In this document: in pieces, positions 51,353 through 60,688 of the stretch | Position numbering within the stretch: position 1 is the first letter of the stretch | Layout of the letters: each line of letters begins with the position of its first letter | From: Desemzia sp045528445 | GTDB lineage: Bacteria > Bacillota > Bacilli > Lactobacillales > Carnobacteriaceae | NCBI RefSeq assembly: GCF_045528445.1 | Contig: NZ_JBGQQU010000014.1 | Location: forward strand, 3,415 to 67,414 | Direction of reading: 5' to 3' | DNA: 64,000 nt | The notes under the pieces: generated by a model | The model's input: the letters and a program-made list of their open reading frames with translations, nothing else | Told to the model about the DNA's origin: nothing | Databases searched by the model: none | Program-made: the position numbers and the translations under genes

Positions 51353-54016
51353 ATGGCAAATAAAGAACAAATAAAAGAGCCTTTTTTCGCTCAGGATGTA
51401 GAAACGGTTTTTAACAAATTTGAAACATCCAAAGAAGGTTTATCAACTTCAGAAGCAGAAAAGCGGATCGAGTCATATGGGCATAATCAGCTCAATGAAG
51501 AAAAACAAAAAAGTGTCATCGTCAAATTCTTTGAACAGTTCAAAGATTTCATGATCTTGGTTTTGATTGCAGCAGCTCTGATATCAGCATTTTTCGGTGA
51601 TGTAGCTGATGCGGTGATTATTTTAGCGGTTGTTATTTTAAATGCTGTTTTAGGTGTGTTTCAAGAAGCGAAAGCTGAAGAAGCTATCGCATCCTTAAAG
51701 AAAATGTCTTCTCCAGAAGCACGTGTAAGACGGAACGGCTCTGTAGTACATATCAAAAGTGAAGAGTTGGTTCCGGGTGACATTGTCTTACTAGAAGCTG
51801 GTGATGTGGTACCGGCAGATATGCGTTTATTTGAAAATGCTTCCTTAAAAATAGAAGAATCAGCCCTCACTGGAGAATCAGTTCCTGTTGAAAAAGAGTT
51901 GACGCTGATAGAGGATGAGAAAGTCGGTATCGGTGATCGAAAAAATATGGCTTTTATGAACAGCAATGTCACTTATGGACGTGGTGAAGGGATTATTGTT
52001 GGAACGGGAATGGCGACAGAAGTTGGTAAAATTGCGACTATGTTAGCTTCTTCGGAAGAAACGATGACACCACTACAAAATAATTTAAACCGATTAGGAA
52101 AATATTTAACAATTGCCATCATTATTATTGCTGTTGTGATGTTTGTGGTGGGGCTTTCCAATGGACGTGATTGGGTAGAAATGCTATTGACCTCTATTTC
52201 TTTAGCGGTAGCGGCTATTCCAGAAGGATTGCCAGCGATCGTGACGATTATTTTATCACTGGGAACCCAAAAGATGGCGAAGCGAAAAGCTTTGATTCGA
52301 AATCTGCCAGCGGTGGAAACATTAGGGAGTACGGATATTATTTGTTCAGATAAAACTGGAACATTGACTATGAATCAAATGACCGTGGAAAAAATTTATA
52401 CCAATAATGTTTTGCAAGACGCAAGTGAAGAGATAGGTATGGATTCGCCGGTCATGAAAGTTATGACATATGCAAATGACACCAATATATCTGGCGAAGG
52501 AGAATTGATTGGAGATCCAACAGAAACAGCCTTGATTCAATTTGCATTAGATAAAAAGCTGGATGTTAAAACAGCTTTGGAAAATGAACCGCGTGAAGCA
52601 GAAGTTCCTTTTGAATCGGAGCGTAAATTGATGTCAACGATTCATAAGATGGCGGATGGAATGTACTTTATTGCTACTAAAGGAGCACCGGATGAATTAC
52701 TGAAAAGATGTACCAAGATTGATATCAATGGAGAATTGCAACCATTGACAGAAGACAGTCGAACGGCTATTTTAGATACGAATCATGATATGGCTACTCA
52801 AGCACTACGGGTTTTAGCGATGGCTTATAAAGTGGTTAGCACGGTTCCTTCAGAAGTAAATACTCAAACGGTGGAAACGGATTTGATCTATGCTGGTATG
52901 GTCGGGATGATAGATCCTGAAAGAGAAGAAGCTAAGGATTCCATCAGCGTGGCTAAGACAGCTGGTATCCGTTCGATCATGATCACTGGAGACCATAAAG
53001 ACACTGCAGCTGCGATTGCTGCACGATTAGGGATCATTGAAAAAGGGCAGTCAGAAGCCGTTATTACAGGTGCGGAATTAGATCAGATCGATGATGCTGC
53101 ATTTGCTAAGTCGGTCAAAAAATATTCTGTTTATGCACGTGTTTCGCCAGAGCATAAAGTTCGAATCGTCAAAGCTTGGCAAAAAGCGGGTAAAATCGTA
53201 GCCATGACAGGAGACGGAGTAAATGACGCTCCAGCTTTAAATACCGCAGATATTGGTGTGGGTATGGGAATAACGGGAACCGAAGTATCTAAAGGAGCCA
53301 GTGATATGGTCCTTGCAGATGATAACTTTGCGACTATTGTAGTTGCCGTAGAAGAAGGGCGAAAAGTATTTACCAATATTCAAAAAGCGATTCAATTCCT
53401 ATTATCTGCCAACTTGGGAGAAGTGCTGACGTTATTCATTGCTACTTTACTAGGGTGGAGCGTACTTGGACCAGTGCACATCTTATGGATCAATTTAGTA
53501 ACTGACACTTTTCCAGCTATCGCACTTGGATTGGAACCGGGTGAAAAAGACATCATGCAAGAGAAACCGCGTGGAAAAGAAGCAACATTTTTCTCCAATG
53601 GTGTTTTTCCTAGTATTGTGTACCAAGGAATTATAGAAGGAGCTCTTACGTTAGGTGTTTATTGGTGGGCAACACACAATCCTGTACATGTAGGCAATGA
53701 AGAATTGATTCATTTAGATGCTTTAACAATGACTTTTGCAACATTAGGTTTATTGCAAATCTTCCATGCTTTTAACGTAAAGTCGATTGAAAAGTCTATA
53801 TTCACAGTAGGAATATTTAAAAATAAAATGTTTAATTTGGCGGTTGTTACTTCAGCTGCCCTTTTAGGAATAGTCATATTGGTTCCTGGATTAAATAGCT
53901 GGTTCAGTGTAGCAACGTTAAATCTTGAACAATGGTTAATAGTATTAGGTACATCGTTCTCTATTATACCAATTGTAGAAATCATCAAGTTCTTTATCCG
54001 AAAATTTATGAAGTAA
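51353..54016 (+). CDS. P-type Ca2+-transporting ATPase (PMR1/SERCA-like, LMCA1 type)
   Basis: The ATG at 51353 follows GAGAGG by 9 bases and lies downstream of a good promoter; 887 residues. The N-terminal cation ATPase domain (GLSTSEAEKRIESYGHNQL), the actuator TGES (SALTGESVPVEKE), PEGLPAIVTI in M4, phosphorylated Asp in DKTGTLT, KGAPDELL, TGDGVNDAPAL, and NLVTDTFPAIALGLEP in M6 mark a type II pump. The M4 PEGLP and M6 N-x2-T-D residues form one Ca2+ site. It probably exports Ca2+ from the cytosol. Confidence 0.93.
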   Translation: MANKEQIKEPFFAQDVETVFNKFETSKEGLSTSEAEKRIESYGHNQLNEEKQKSVIVKFFEQFKDFMILVLIAAALISAFFGDVADAVIILAVVILNAVLGVFQEAKAEEAIASLKKMSSPEARVRRNGSVVHIKSEELVPGDIVLLEAGDVVPADMRLFENASLKIEESALTGESVPVEKELTLIEDEKVGIGDRKNMAFMNSNVTYGRGEGIIVGTGMATEVGKIATMLASSEETMTPLQNNLNRLGKYLTIAIIIIAVVMFVVGLSNGRDWVEMLLTSISLAVAAIPEGLPAIVTIILSLGTQKMAKRKALIRNLPAVETLGSTDIICSDKTGTLTMNQMTVEKIYTNNVLQDASEEIGMDSPVMKVMTYANDTNISGEGELIGDPTETALIQFALDKKLDVKTALENEPREAEVPFESERKLMSTIHKMADGMYFIATKGAPDELLKRCTKIDINGELQPLTEDSRTAILDTNHDMATQALRVLAMAYKVVSTVPSEVNTQTVETDLIYAGMVGMIDPEREEAKDSISVAKTAGIRSIMITGDHKDTAAAIAARLGIIEKGQSEAVITGAELDQIDDAAFAKSVKKYSVYARVSPEHKVRIVKAWQKAGKIVAMTGDGVNDAPALNTADIGVGMGITGTEVSKGASDMVLADDNFATIVVAVEEGRKVFTNIQKAIQFLLSANLGEVLTLFIATLLGWSVLGPVHILWINLVTDTFPAIALGLEPGEKDIMQEKPRGKEATFFSNGVFPSIVYQGIIEGALTLGVYWWATHNPVHVGNEELIHLDALTMTFATLGLLQIFHAFNVKSIEKSIFTVGIFKNKMFNLAVVTSAALLGIVILVPGLNSWFSVATLNLEQWLIVLGTSFSIIPIVEIIKFFIRKFMK

Positions 54017-54019
54017 CTA

Positions 54020-54060
54020 ATAAGCCCCATTCTTTGTGAAAAAGGATGGGGCTTATTATG
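54020..54060 (+). terminator. Terminator after the P-type ATPase gene
   Basis: AATAAGCCCCATTCTTT pairs with AAGGATGGGGCTTATT around a short loop. It is symmetric and may work in both directions. Confidence 0.85.
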
Positions 54061-54103
54061 TAATTTGGTTGCTTTTTTCACATAAAACAGTTACTATTTA
54101 TAA

Positions 54104-54212
54104 GTCTCTAGAATTTTGTCATTATCAGATTCTAGGACTACCAGTCGGAAAACTAGGTAGTCTGGGACCTTTAATCCTATGATCAAAAAATGCTTTCCAG
54201 TCATGGGAGAGC
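54104..54212 (+). promoter_or_regulatory. Structured leader (three hairpins) of the cystine transporter gene
   Basis: CTAGAAT/ATTCTAG (54108/54129) and GACTACC/GGTAGTC (54136/54156) are directly adjacent, so the helices could stack. CCTATGA/TCATGGG (54176/54201, one wobble) follows and ends 14 bases before AGGGAGAG. A TACTAT -10 at 54092-54097 would start the RNA at about 54104. No T-box sequence is present. I do not recognise the class. Confidence 0.5.
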
Positions 54213-54233
54213 GATATTAAAGGGAGAGTTTAT

Positions 54234-55625
54234 ATGACAACAGTATCTATTATTTTAGTATTGGTATTATTTGTCGCTGTTTTGTTTGGGCTATGGAAAA
54301 TGCAAACAAAACATGTGAAGTTTTCAACTCGTGTATTTGCGGGTTTAGGAGCAGGGGTAGCTTTTGGTGGTCTTTTGCAATTATTATTCGGTTCTGATGG
54401 AGCAGTTACAACAGAAACCATCAGTTGGATCAATATCGTTGGACAAGGATACGTAAGATTCTTGCAAATGTTGATCATGCCATTGATTTTTGTCTCTATT
54501 ATTGGAGCATTTACAAAAATTGAAAACAGTAAAAACCTAGGGAAAATCAGTACTTCAGTATTGACGACTTTGTTGGCCACTACAGCGATTGCTGCTTTGA
54601 TCGGTATCGGAAGCGTCTTACTGTTTAACTTAGATGGAGCTGAATTTACTCAAGGAGATGCTGAAACAGCTCGTATCGAACAAATAACCGAAACTTCGGC
54701 CCAAGTAGAAGATCTATCTCTTCCAGAACAAATTGTTAATTTTATTCCGAATAATGTATTTGCAGATTTAGCTGATTCAAGAGATACAAGTACCATTGCA
54801 GTTGTAATCTTTTCAGCATTTGTAGGAGTTGCTTATCTAGGAATTTCTAGAAAAGATCCGGAAAATGCTTCTTTCTTCAAAAAAATCATGGATAGCTTGT
54901 ATTCCATTGTGATGCGTATCGTAACATTGGTATTGCGCATATCTCCATATGGTATTTTTGCTTTAATGACAAAAATGTTAGCTACTAGTGATTTCAATGC
55001 CTTAGTAAACTTAGGGGTATTTGTCATTGCATCTTATTCAGCTATTGCCGTGATGTTTATTATTCATATGTTGATTTTATCAGGGTTTAAAGTAAACCCA
55101 TTCACATATGTGAAAAAAGCACTCCCAGTATTAAGTTTTGCATTTACTGCTCGTTCAAGCGCTGGTGCATTGCCGCTAAACATTGAAACACAAACAAAAG
55201 CTTTAGGTGTAGATAGTGCCTCAGCTAACTTTGCTGGATCATTTGGTTTATCTATTGGGCAAAACGGTTGTGCAGGGATTTATCCTGCGATGTTAGCAAC
55301 CATTGTTGCACCGACTGTTGGAATCGATGTATTTAGTCCTTCATTTATTATTACGTTGGTTGCAGTAGTAACCATCAGCTCATTTGGTGTTGCTGGTGTA
55401 GGTGGTGGAGCAACGTTTGCTGCTTTGATCGTTTTAGGTGCTTTGGATTTACCGATTGCCATTGTTGGATTGTTGATTTCGGTTGAACCGATTATTGATA
55501 TGGCTCGTACGATGTTGAACGTAAATGACAGCATGTTAGCTGGAGTTGTTTCTTCTAGAGTTGTCCACACATTAGATGATGATATCTTAAATGATAAAAA
55601 TGCAGTTGTGACTAGCGAAGCATAA
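54234..55625 (+). CDS. tcyP: L-cystine symporter, TcyP-type (DAACS family)
   Basis: The 463-residue sodium/dicarboxylate-type symporter has the family start (SIILVLVLFVAVLFGLWKMQTKHVKFSTRVFAGLGAGVAFGG) and FLQMLIMPLIFVSIIGAFTKIE. It also has the hairpin region FTARSSAGALPLNIETQ and the substrate site GVAGVGGGATFAALIVLGAL. Length and N-terminus match Bacillus TcyP. AGGGAGAG stands before the ATG. It has its own structured leader and terminator. Confidence 0.92.
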   Translation: MTTVSIILVLVLFVAVLFGLWKMQTKHVKFSTRVFAGLGAGVAFGGLLQLLFGSDGAVTTETISWINIVGQGYVRFLQMLIMPLIFVSIIGAFTKIENSKNLGKISTSVLTTLLATTAIAALIGIGSVLLFNLDGAEFTQGDAETARIEQITETSAQVEDLSLPEQIVNFIPNNVFADLADSRDTSTIAVVIFSAFVGVAYLGISRKDPENASFFKKIMDSLYSIVMRIVTLVLRISPYGIFALMTKMLATSDFNALVNLGVFVIASYSAIAVMFIIHMLILSGFKVNPFTYVKKALPVLSFAFTARSSAGALPLNIETQTKALGVDSASANFAGSFGLSIGQNGCAGIYPAMLATIVAPTVGIDVFSPSFIITLVAVVTISSFGVAGVGGGATFAALIVLGALDLPIAIVGLLISVEPIIDMARTMLNVNDSMLAGVVSSRVVHTLDDDILNDKNAVVTSEA

Positions 55626-55687
55626 AAAAATAGATGATTTAAAGATATGGGCTAGGTTAAGAAATCCATTCTAGTCTTGATAGAAAC

Positions 55688-55745
55688 GAAACATGCCGCT
55701 TTCTCCTGATTTAACTAGGGGGAAAGCGGCATGTTTCTTTATTTT
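55688..55745 (+). terminator. Terminator of tcyP
   Basis: GAAACATGCCGCTTTC pairs perfectly with GAAAGCGGCATGTTTC, with CC/GG inside, and a T-rich tail follows. Confidence 0.92.
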
Positions 55746-55801
55746 GTATTCCTAATGAGCAATAGTCTTAAAGATGATAACATTCCTGCTCTTTTAAACA
55801 A

Positions 55802-55912
55802 GTTGCGTAAGGCAGCTCACACGCCCAAAAATAGAACCAGCCGTAGTCAGGTGCACTTTACCTGACTACGGCTGGTTCTATTTTGTTCGGAGAGCTAAAC
55901 GCCTTACTCTAT
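55802..55912. repeat. Covarying palindromic element, inverted copy of the 48687 type
   Basis: On the minus strand the outer arms are the same as in the element at 48687-48813 (GTAAGGC..GAGC and their complements, with TTCGGAGAGC and GGGCGTGTGAGC). The mid-stem differs: TAGAACCAGCCGTA/TACGGCTGGTTCTA replaces the other copy's TAGAAGCAACACTA. The tip GTCAGGTGCACTTTACCTGAC is unchanged. It lies between convergent tcyP and the exporter operon and has A/T runs suited to a two-way terminator. Confidence 0.85.
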
Positions 55913-55915
55913 TCT

Positions 55916-57142
55916 TTATTCGTAACGCAATGCTTCGATTGGGTCTAGTTTAGCTGCTTTTCGGGCTGGATAGAGTCCGAAGAAGATTCCTACTGCACTA
56001 GAGAAAAGTAGGACTAGTACAACAGAGCCGAGGGTGATATTTGGAACGATATTCAAGGCATTTGAAACTCCTGTTGCCAGTAAAATACCTAGGATAAGCC
56101 CAATGGTTCCGCCAATTAAACAAAGGATAACGGATTCCATCAAGAACTGTACTAAAATGGTTCTAGTTGTTGCTCCCAAAGCTTTTCGTGTACCAATTTC
56201 GCGGGTGCGCTCGGTAACGGAAACCAGCATAATGTTCATCACACCAATCCCACCAACGAGTAGAGCGATTCCGGCTACTGCGGCAATGAAATTAATAAAT
56301 AAGCTTAGCACTTGATCCACTTGATCGAGTGCTTGTAGGAAGTTGGTAGCTGAATACCAGTTTTCCCCTACAGCATCATGCCTTGTTTCTAGAATACGCA
56401 CAATCTGAGTTGAAACCGATTCGATAGTATCTTTATCGGCTACTTGAATCGTTAAACTGTTGATTCCGCCCAGAGTAGGATTTAATTTTTCCATTGTTGT
56501 CAAAGGAATTGATGCATATAAAGGCATTTGACTCAAATCAAATGAGCCTTGCAAATCTTGGAAAGTTCCTTCAACAATTCCGATAACGGTCAAATCCAAT
56601 TGATTTCCTGAATCTCCTACCAATTTGATTTGTTCTCCTAGAACTTCTGTCCGTCCATTAAATAAAGCTGCAGCGGTATCTTCACTAATCACAATGACAT
56701 TTTTTCCATCGGCGTAGTCATTTTGATTAAAGTAACGTCCACTGATGATGGTGCTTTCCATAACTTGATTGGTATATTGAAGATCGGGTGTACCGTAAGA
56801 GATAACGGATTGTCGACTATCAAAATCTGACTGCATAGAAGCTATTGCTGTGTTGTCTGGTGAAATACGTTCAATTTCTGGAATAGCTTCTTTTAAAGCT
56901 AAGATATCATTTTCTGTAATCGGGTCTGTTTCAGAGGCTTCGTCAGTTGTAGAAAGTGAAATTGTTGAAGCGCCTAAGTTATTAAATGTGCCAGTAATTT
57001 CTTCTGTAGCACCATTTCCGACACCTAAAATCGCAATTACGGCTGCTATACCAATGATAATTCCTAACATGGTAAGAAAGGAGCGCATTTTATTTGCCAG
57101 AACGCTATCGATCGCCATTTTAAAATTTTCACTAAAATTCAA
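55916..57142 (-). CDS. MacB-like ABC exporter permease (FtsX domain)
   Basis: The 408-residue protein has one N-terminal span (MRSFLTMLGIIIGIAAVIAILGVGNGA), a large extracytoplasmic MacB periplasmic-core domain (about 45-270) and a C-terminal FtsX domain with three spans ending in FGLYPARKAAKLDPIEALRYE. Such permeases do not carry substrate through the membrane but drive an extracytoplasmic adaptor. The order adaptor-ATPase-permease in this operon is a complete MacAB-type unit of Gram-positive bacteria. Confidence 0.95.
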   Translation of the reverse strand: MNFSENFKMAIDSVLANKMRSFLTMLGIIIGIAAVIAILGVGNGATEEITGTFNNLGASTISLSTTDEASETDPITENDILALKEAIPEIERISPDNTAIASMQSDFDSRQSVISYGTPDLQYTNQVMESTIISGRYFNQNDYADGKNVIVISEDTAAALFNGRTEVLGEQIKLVGDSGNQLDLTVIGIVEGTFQDLQGSFDLSQMPLYASIPLTTMEKLNPTLGGINSLTIQVADKDTIESVSTQIVRILETRHDAVGENWYSATNFLQALDQVDQVLSLFINFIAAVAGIALLVGGIGVMNIMLVSVTERTREIGTRKALGATTRTILVQFLMESVILCLIGGTIGLILGILLATGVSNALNIVPNITLGSVVLVLLFSSAVGIFFGLYPARKAAKLDPIEALRYE

Positions 57143-57159
57143 AGAGTAACAGCTCCTTT

Positions 57160-57849
57160 CTATATTATTTTTTGAGTTTGATTGTGGTCATCTTGGATTT
57201 CTCCATCTCTAAATAAGACCATCCGTTTTGTGTATTCCGCGACTTCCGGTTCATGTGTGACCATGACTACAGTGGTTCCTTCAGCATTGATTTCTTGGAA
57301 AATACGCATAATTTCTAAAGTCGTTTTAGAATCTAAATTCCCAGTTGGTTCGTCTGCCATCAAAACGGATGGTTGATTAACGATGGCACGAGCAATAGCT
57401 ACACGTTGTTTTTGACCACCAGAAATTTCATTGGGGCGGTGTTTCACTCGATCACTCAAACCAACTCTGTCTAAAGCTTTTAAAGCTCTTTCGCGTCGTT
57501 CTTTTTTAGGAATATTAGCATAAACCATCGGCAATTCCACATTCTCTAAAATAGTCATCCGCGGCATCAAGTTAAAGGATTGAAAAATAAACCCGATTTC
57601 CTTGTTGCGGACCAGAGCACTTTCGTTATCCGACAAATTGCTCACATCTTGACCATTTAAAAAATACGTGCCGGCATCAAAGCGATCCAATAAGCCTAAA
57701 ATGTTCATCATTGTTGATTTTCCAGAACCACTTGGTCCCATGATAGAAGTAAATTCGCCTTTTTCAATCCGCAAATTAATTTTATTTAAAGCGGTTAGAG
57801 GTTCCCCACCTGTATAATACGTTTTAGTAATACCTTTAATTTCGATCAC
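57160..57849 (-). CDS. MacB/LolD-like ABC exporter ATPase
   Basis: The 229-residue ATPase starts at GTG behind GAGGGTAG. It has GPSGSGKSTMMNILG (Walker A), NKEIGFIFQSFNLMPRMTILENVELP, ISGGQKQRVAIARAI and LMADEPTGNLDSKTTLEIM (Walker B with the LolD-type TGNLD). It lies between the adaptor and permease genes with 13-17 base gaps. It powers the exporter; the substrate could be a peptide or a toxic compound. Confidence 0.95.
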   Translation of the reverse strand: MIEIKGITKTYYTGGEPLTALNKINLRIEKGEFTSIMGPSGSGKSTMMNILGLLDRFDAGTYFLNGQDVSNLSDNESALVRNKEIGFIFQSFNLMPRMTILENVELPMVYANIPKKERRERALKALDRVGLSDRVKHRPNEISGGQKQRVAIARAIVNQPSVLMADEPTGNLDSKTTLEIMRIFQEINAEGTTVVMVTHEPEVAEYTKRMVLFRDGEIQDDHNQTQKII

Positions 57850-57862
57850 TATTATCTACCCT

Positions 57863-58729
57863 CTATTCTTTGTCTTGAGTCGTTACAGTCAAGCCGTCTG
57901 TCACATCTTCACTTGGTGAAAGAACAACGGTATCGCCAGCAGTTAAACCAGAAAGTATTTCTACTTTCGCAGTAGATTGAAGTCCAATTTCTACTGGTGT
58001 ATTTTGAACGACATCATTTTTTACCACATATACGAAAGGCTCATTTTCATTGTTGTAAACCAATGATTCTATTGGAATCGTTAAGGCGTTTTCAGCACTA
58101 TTTGTGGTGATGTCTGCATCAATATCAAAACCAGCAATCAAGCCTTCTGGATTTTCATCAAATGAAATCACAGCATTTAATAGTTGAGTAGATCCTGTTG
58201 CACCAGTAGTTTCTATAGCTACTGGATCTACATGTGTGACAGTACCAGAATAAGTATTGTCTCCACTTGATAACTCAACGGCTTGGTCTACTTTTACTAA
58301 AGGAGCATCTGATTTAGTTAATTGAATCGCAACTTCTAATTCATTTAAATCTGACAAAACAACTGCAGGAGTCCCAGTTTGAGCACTTAAATCAGGCTCA
58401 TCTTCAGAAGCGTTGACCGCTGTCACAGTACCTGCAAAATCGGCTTCAATATTGACTCCATCGAATGAAATCAATGTATCTCCTTCTTCAACAGTATCAT
58501 TCACAGCAACCGGTAAATCAGAAACAGTACCTTGTCCAGATACTTCTTGCGTTTGGCTAGGCTCAACCAGTCCAGTCAAAGACAATGTCTCTGTAATGGT
58601 TTCTTCTGTTACTGTATCGGTACGTACTGTTAAAACTTCTTCCTTATTATTTGCAAAAATAAGGGTATATCCTATTAAGGCAACTGCTGCTACGGCAACT
58701 ATGATGCCGATGATTTTTTTCCAATTCAT
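57863..58729 (-). CDS. Membrane fusion/adaptor protein (MacA/HlyD-like)
   Basis: The ATG at 58729 follows GAGAGGAAG; 288 residues. One N-terminal span (IIGIIVAVAAVALIGYTLIFA) is followed by a barrel-sandwich hybrid in two halves (VSGQGTVSDLPVAVNDTVEEGDTLISFDGV and GTVTAVNAS) without a long coiled coil between them. Beta-barrel and membrane-proximal domains follow, ending in GLTAGDTVVLSPSEDVTDGLTV. It is first in the exporter operon. Confidence 0.92.
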   Translation of the reverse strand: MNWKKIIGIIVAVAAVALIGYTLIFANNKEEVLTVRTDTVTEETITETLSLTGLVEPSQTQEVSGQGTVSDLPVAVNDTVEEGDTLISFDGVNIEADFAGTVTAVNASEDEPDLSAQTGTPAVVLSDLNELEVAIQLTKSDAPLVKVDQAVELSSGDNTYSGTVTHVDPVAIETTGATGSTQLLNAVISFDENPEGLIAGFDIDADITTNSAENALTIPIESLVYNNENEPFVYVVKNDVVQNTPVEIGLQSTAKVEILSGLTAGDTVVLSPSEDVTDGLTVTTQDKE

Positions 58730-58909
58730 CAAAAAAACTTCCTCTCACTATTCGACTAATTTTTAACTATACGTCTTTATTATAAAGCGAAAAAATAGAG
58801 ACGTCTATTTTGTTGCCAAAACTTAAGAAAGAATTAGAGTCTATCTTTTAGCCTATTTGTATTTTTTCTGTATAATAAAGTATATAAATGCTAAGAGAGG
58901 CGTTGCTTT

Positions 58910-59638
58910 ATGAAACAAGAAATTTTTGCAATAGGCGATGTTCATGGAGAAATCACTTTGTTCAAAGAGATGTTACAGAACTGGGATGAAGAGACACAGC
59001 AACTTGTTTTGATAGGGGACTTAGGAGACCGTGGGGAAAATCCAAAAGAGTGTTTCGCTTTAGGGAACTCTTTAGTGGCCGAAAAAGGAGCTATTTGTTT
59101 ACGAGGAAATCACGAAGAGATGCTGCTTGGTTTTCTGCGTCAACCGGAACAAAATTATTCATTGTATGCAATGAATGGTGGAGGGAAAACCATTGAAACC
59201 TTTTTGCATCCAGGTGCGGAAGACGAATATTCGGCTGTAGAAATAGCCAGTATGATCAAAAATCATTACCCGTGGTTAGAGTTTTTTTTAGAGAACTGCT
59301 TACTGTATTATGAATGGGAAGACTATATTTTTGTGCATGCTGGAGTCGACTTATCTAAGAAAGATTGGAAAAAAACCGCCGCAAAGGATTTTGTATGGAT
59401 TCGCGAAGGTTTTTACGATCAGAAAAATAAGACAGGCAAAAAAATAGTTTTTGGACATACCATAACTCCAATGCTATATGGTGATAATAAAACTACTGAT
59501 GTATGGACCAAAAATGACCTTATTGGTATTGATGGCGGTGCTGTGTACGGAGGAGCTTTGCATGGAGTTCGTTTCGATAAAACAGGGATCGTAAAAGATT
59601 ACGCTATTCCAAATAAAAACAAGGGATTGTGGGAATAA
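58910..59638 (+). CDS. Metallophosphatase, PP2A/ApaH-like
   Basis: The 242-residue protein has all metal-binding motifs of PPP-type phosphatases: GDVHG (9-13), GDLGDRGENP, RGNHEEM and a late VFGHTITP plus HGVRFDK. GAGAGGCG precedes the ATG. Bacterial members act as Ser/Thr protein phosphatases or as diadenosine tetraphosphatases; which applies here cannot be told. It is monocistronic. Confidence 0.9.
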   Translation: MKQEIFAIGDVHGEITLFKEMLQNWDEETQQLVLIGDLGDRGENPKECFALGNSLVAEKGAICLRGNHEEMLLGFLRQPEQNYSLYAMNGGGKTIETFLHPGAEDEYSAVEIASMIKNHYPWLEFFLENCLLYYEWEDYIFVHAGVDLSKKDWKKTAAKDFVWIREGFYDQKNKTGKKIVFGHTITPMLYGDNKTTDVWTKNDLIGIDGGAVYGGALHGVRFDKTGIVKDYAIPNKNKGLWE

Positions 59639-59716
59639 AAAGTAGAAAAAGCATGGTTTGGGATATGGTGTCTCAAACCAATTGCTTTAGTCTAAAAAAA
59701 ATTAAGGGGAGAAAAA

Positions 59717-60688
59717 ATGATTCAATTTGAGAAAGTATCCAAAGAATACCAAGAAAATAAACCAGTAGTCTCCAACTTAAGCTTTGAAATTCAAGATAAC
59801 GAATTTTTTGTGTTTATTGGACCTAGTGGAAGTGGCAAAACGACCACTTTAAAAATGATCAATCGCCTGATTCCATTAACAAACGGCTATATTCGGATTG
59901 ATGGGAAAATGATCAGTGAGTACAAATTAAATGAATTGCGTTGGAATATCGGCTATGTATTGCAGCAAATTGCATTATTTCCACATATGACGATTGAGGA
60001 AAACATTACGGTTGTACCAGAAATGAAGAAGTGGCCTAAAGAAAAAATGAAAGAACGTGTCACAGAACTATTAGCTAGTGTAGGGTTGGATCCAGAAAGT
60101 TATCGGAACCGCAAACCAGCTGAATTATCGGGTGGAGAACAACAACGAATTGGAATCGTTCGCGCATTAGCAGCGGACCCGGATATTATTTTAATGGATG
60201 AACCGTTTAGTTCGTTGGACCCTATCAGCCGGAGCAGTTTACAGCAAGACTTGCTACATATGAAAGAGACTTTGAATAAAACCATTGTCTTTGTAACGCA
60301 TGATATTAGCGAAGCTTTAACGTTAGGTGATCGTATCTGCTTATTTAACAAAGGAGAAGTTGTGCAGATTGGAACGCCTCAAGAAATCCGAGAGCAGCCT
60401 AAGAATGACTTTGTACGAGAATTTTTAAAAGCTGGGAATATAGTTTCAGAACAACGTCGAACAGTAGGCGATTTAGTAAAAGCAGGTTATATGGACAAAA
60501 GAACGGCAGACGTTGAGGGTGCTCCAAGCCTCAATATTTATGCGACCATCGAGGAAGCGACTGGCGTATTAGCTAAAGCATCAAACGTAAAGGTCATGAA
60601 TGAGAACCAAGAATGGATTGGAACTATTTCACAACAACAACTTCTTTCTTACCTGGCCGATAACGTTCAGGAAGGAGGAAACCGCTAA
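59717..60688 (+). CDS. OpuCA/EgtV-like ABC importer ATPase
   Basis: The 323-residue protein has FIGPSGSGKTTTLKMINRL, the Q-loop YVLQQIALFPHMTIEENITVVP, SGGEQQRIGIVRAL and ILMDEPFSSLDPISR. About 100 C-terminal residues form a degenerate CBS-like region (NIYATIEEATGVLAKASNVKVMNENQEWIGTISQQQL). This is the form found in OpuC-type osmoprotectant and EgtUV-type systems. AAGGGGAG stands before the ATG. Its stop codon overlaps the start of the next gene. Confidence 0.93.
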   Translation: MIQFEKVSKEYQENKPVVSNLSFEIQDNEFFVFIGPSGSGKTTTLKMINRLIPLTNGYIRIDGKMISEYKLNELRWNIGYVLQQIALFPHMTIEENITVVPEMKKWPKEKMKERVTELLASVGLDPESYRNRKPAELSGGEQQRIGIVRALAADPDIILMDEPFSSLDPISRSSLQQDLLHMKETLNKTIVFVTHDISEALTLGDRICLFNKGEVVQIGTPQEIREQPKNDFVREFLKAGNIVSEQRRTVGDLVKAGYMDKRTADVEGAPSLNIYATIEEATGVLAKASNVKVMNENQEWIGTISQQQLLSYLADNVQEGGNR

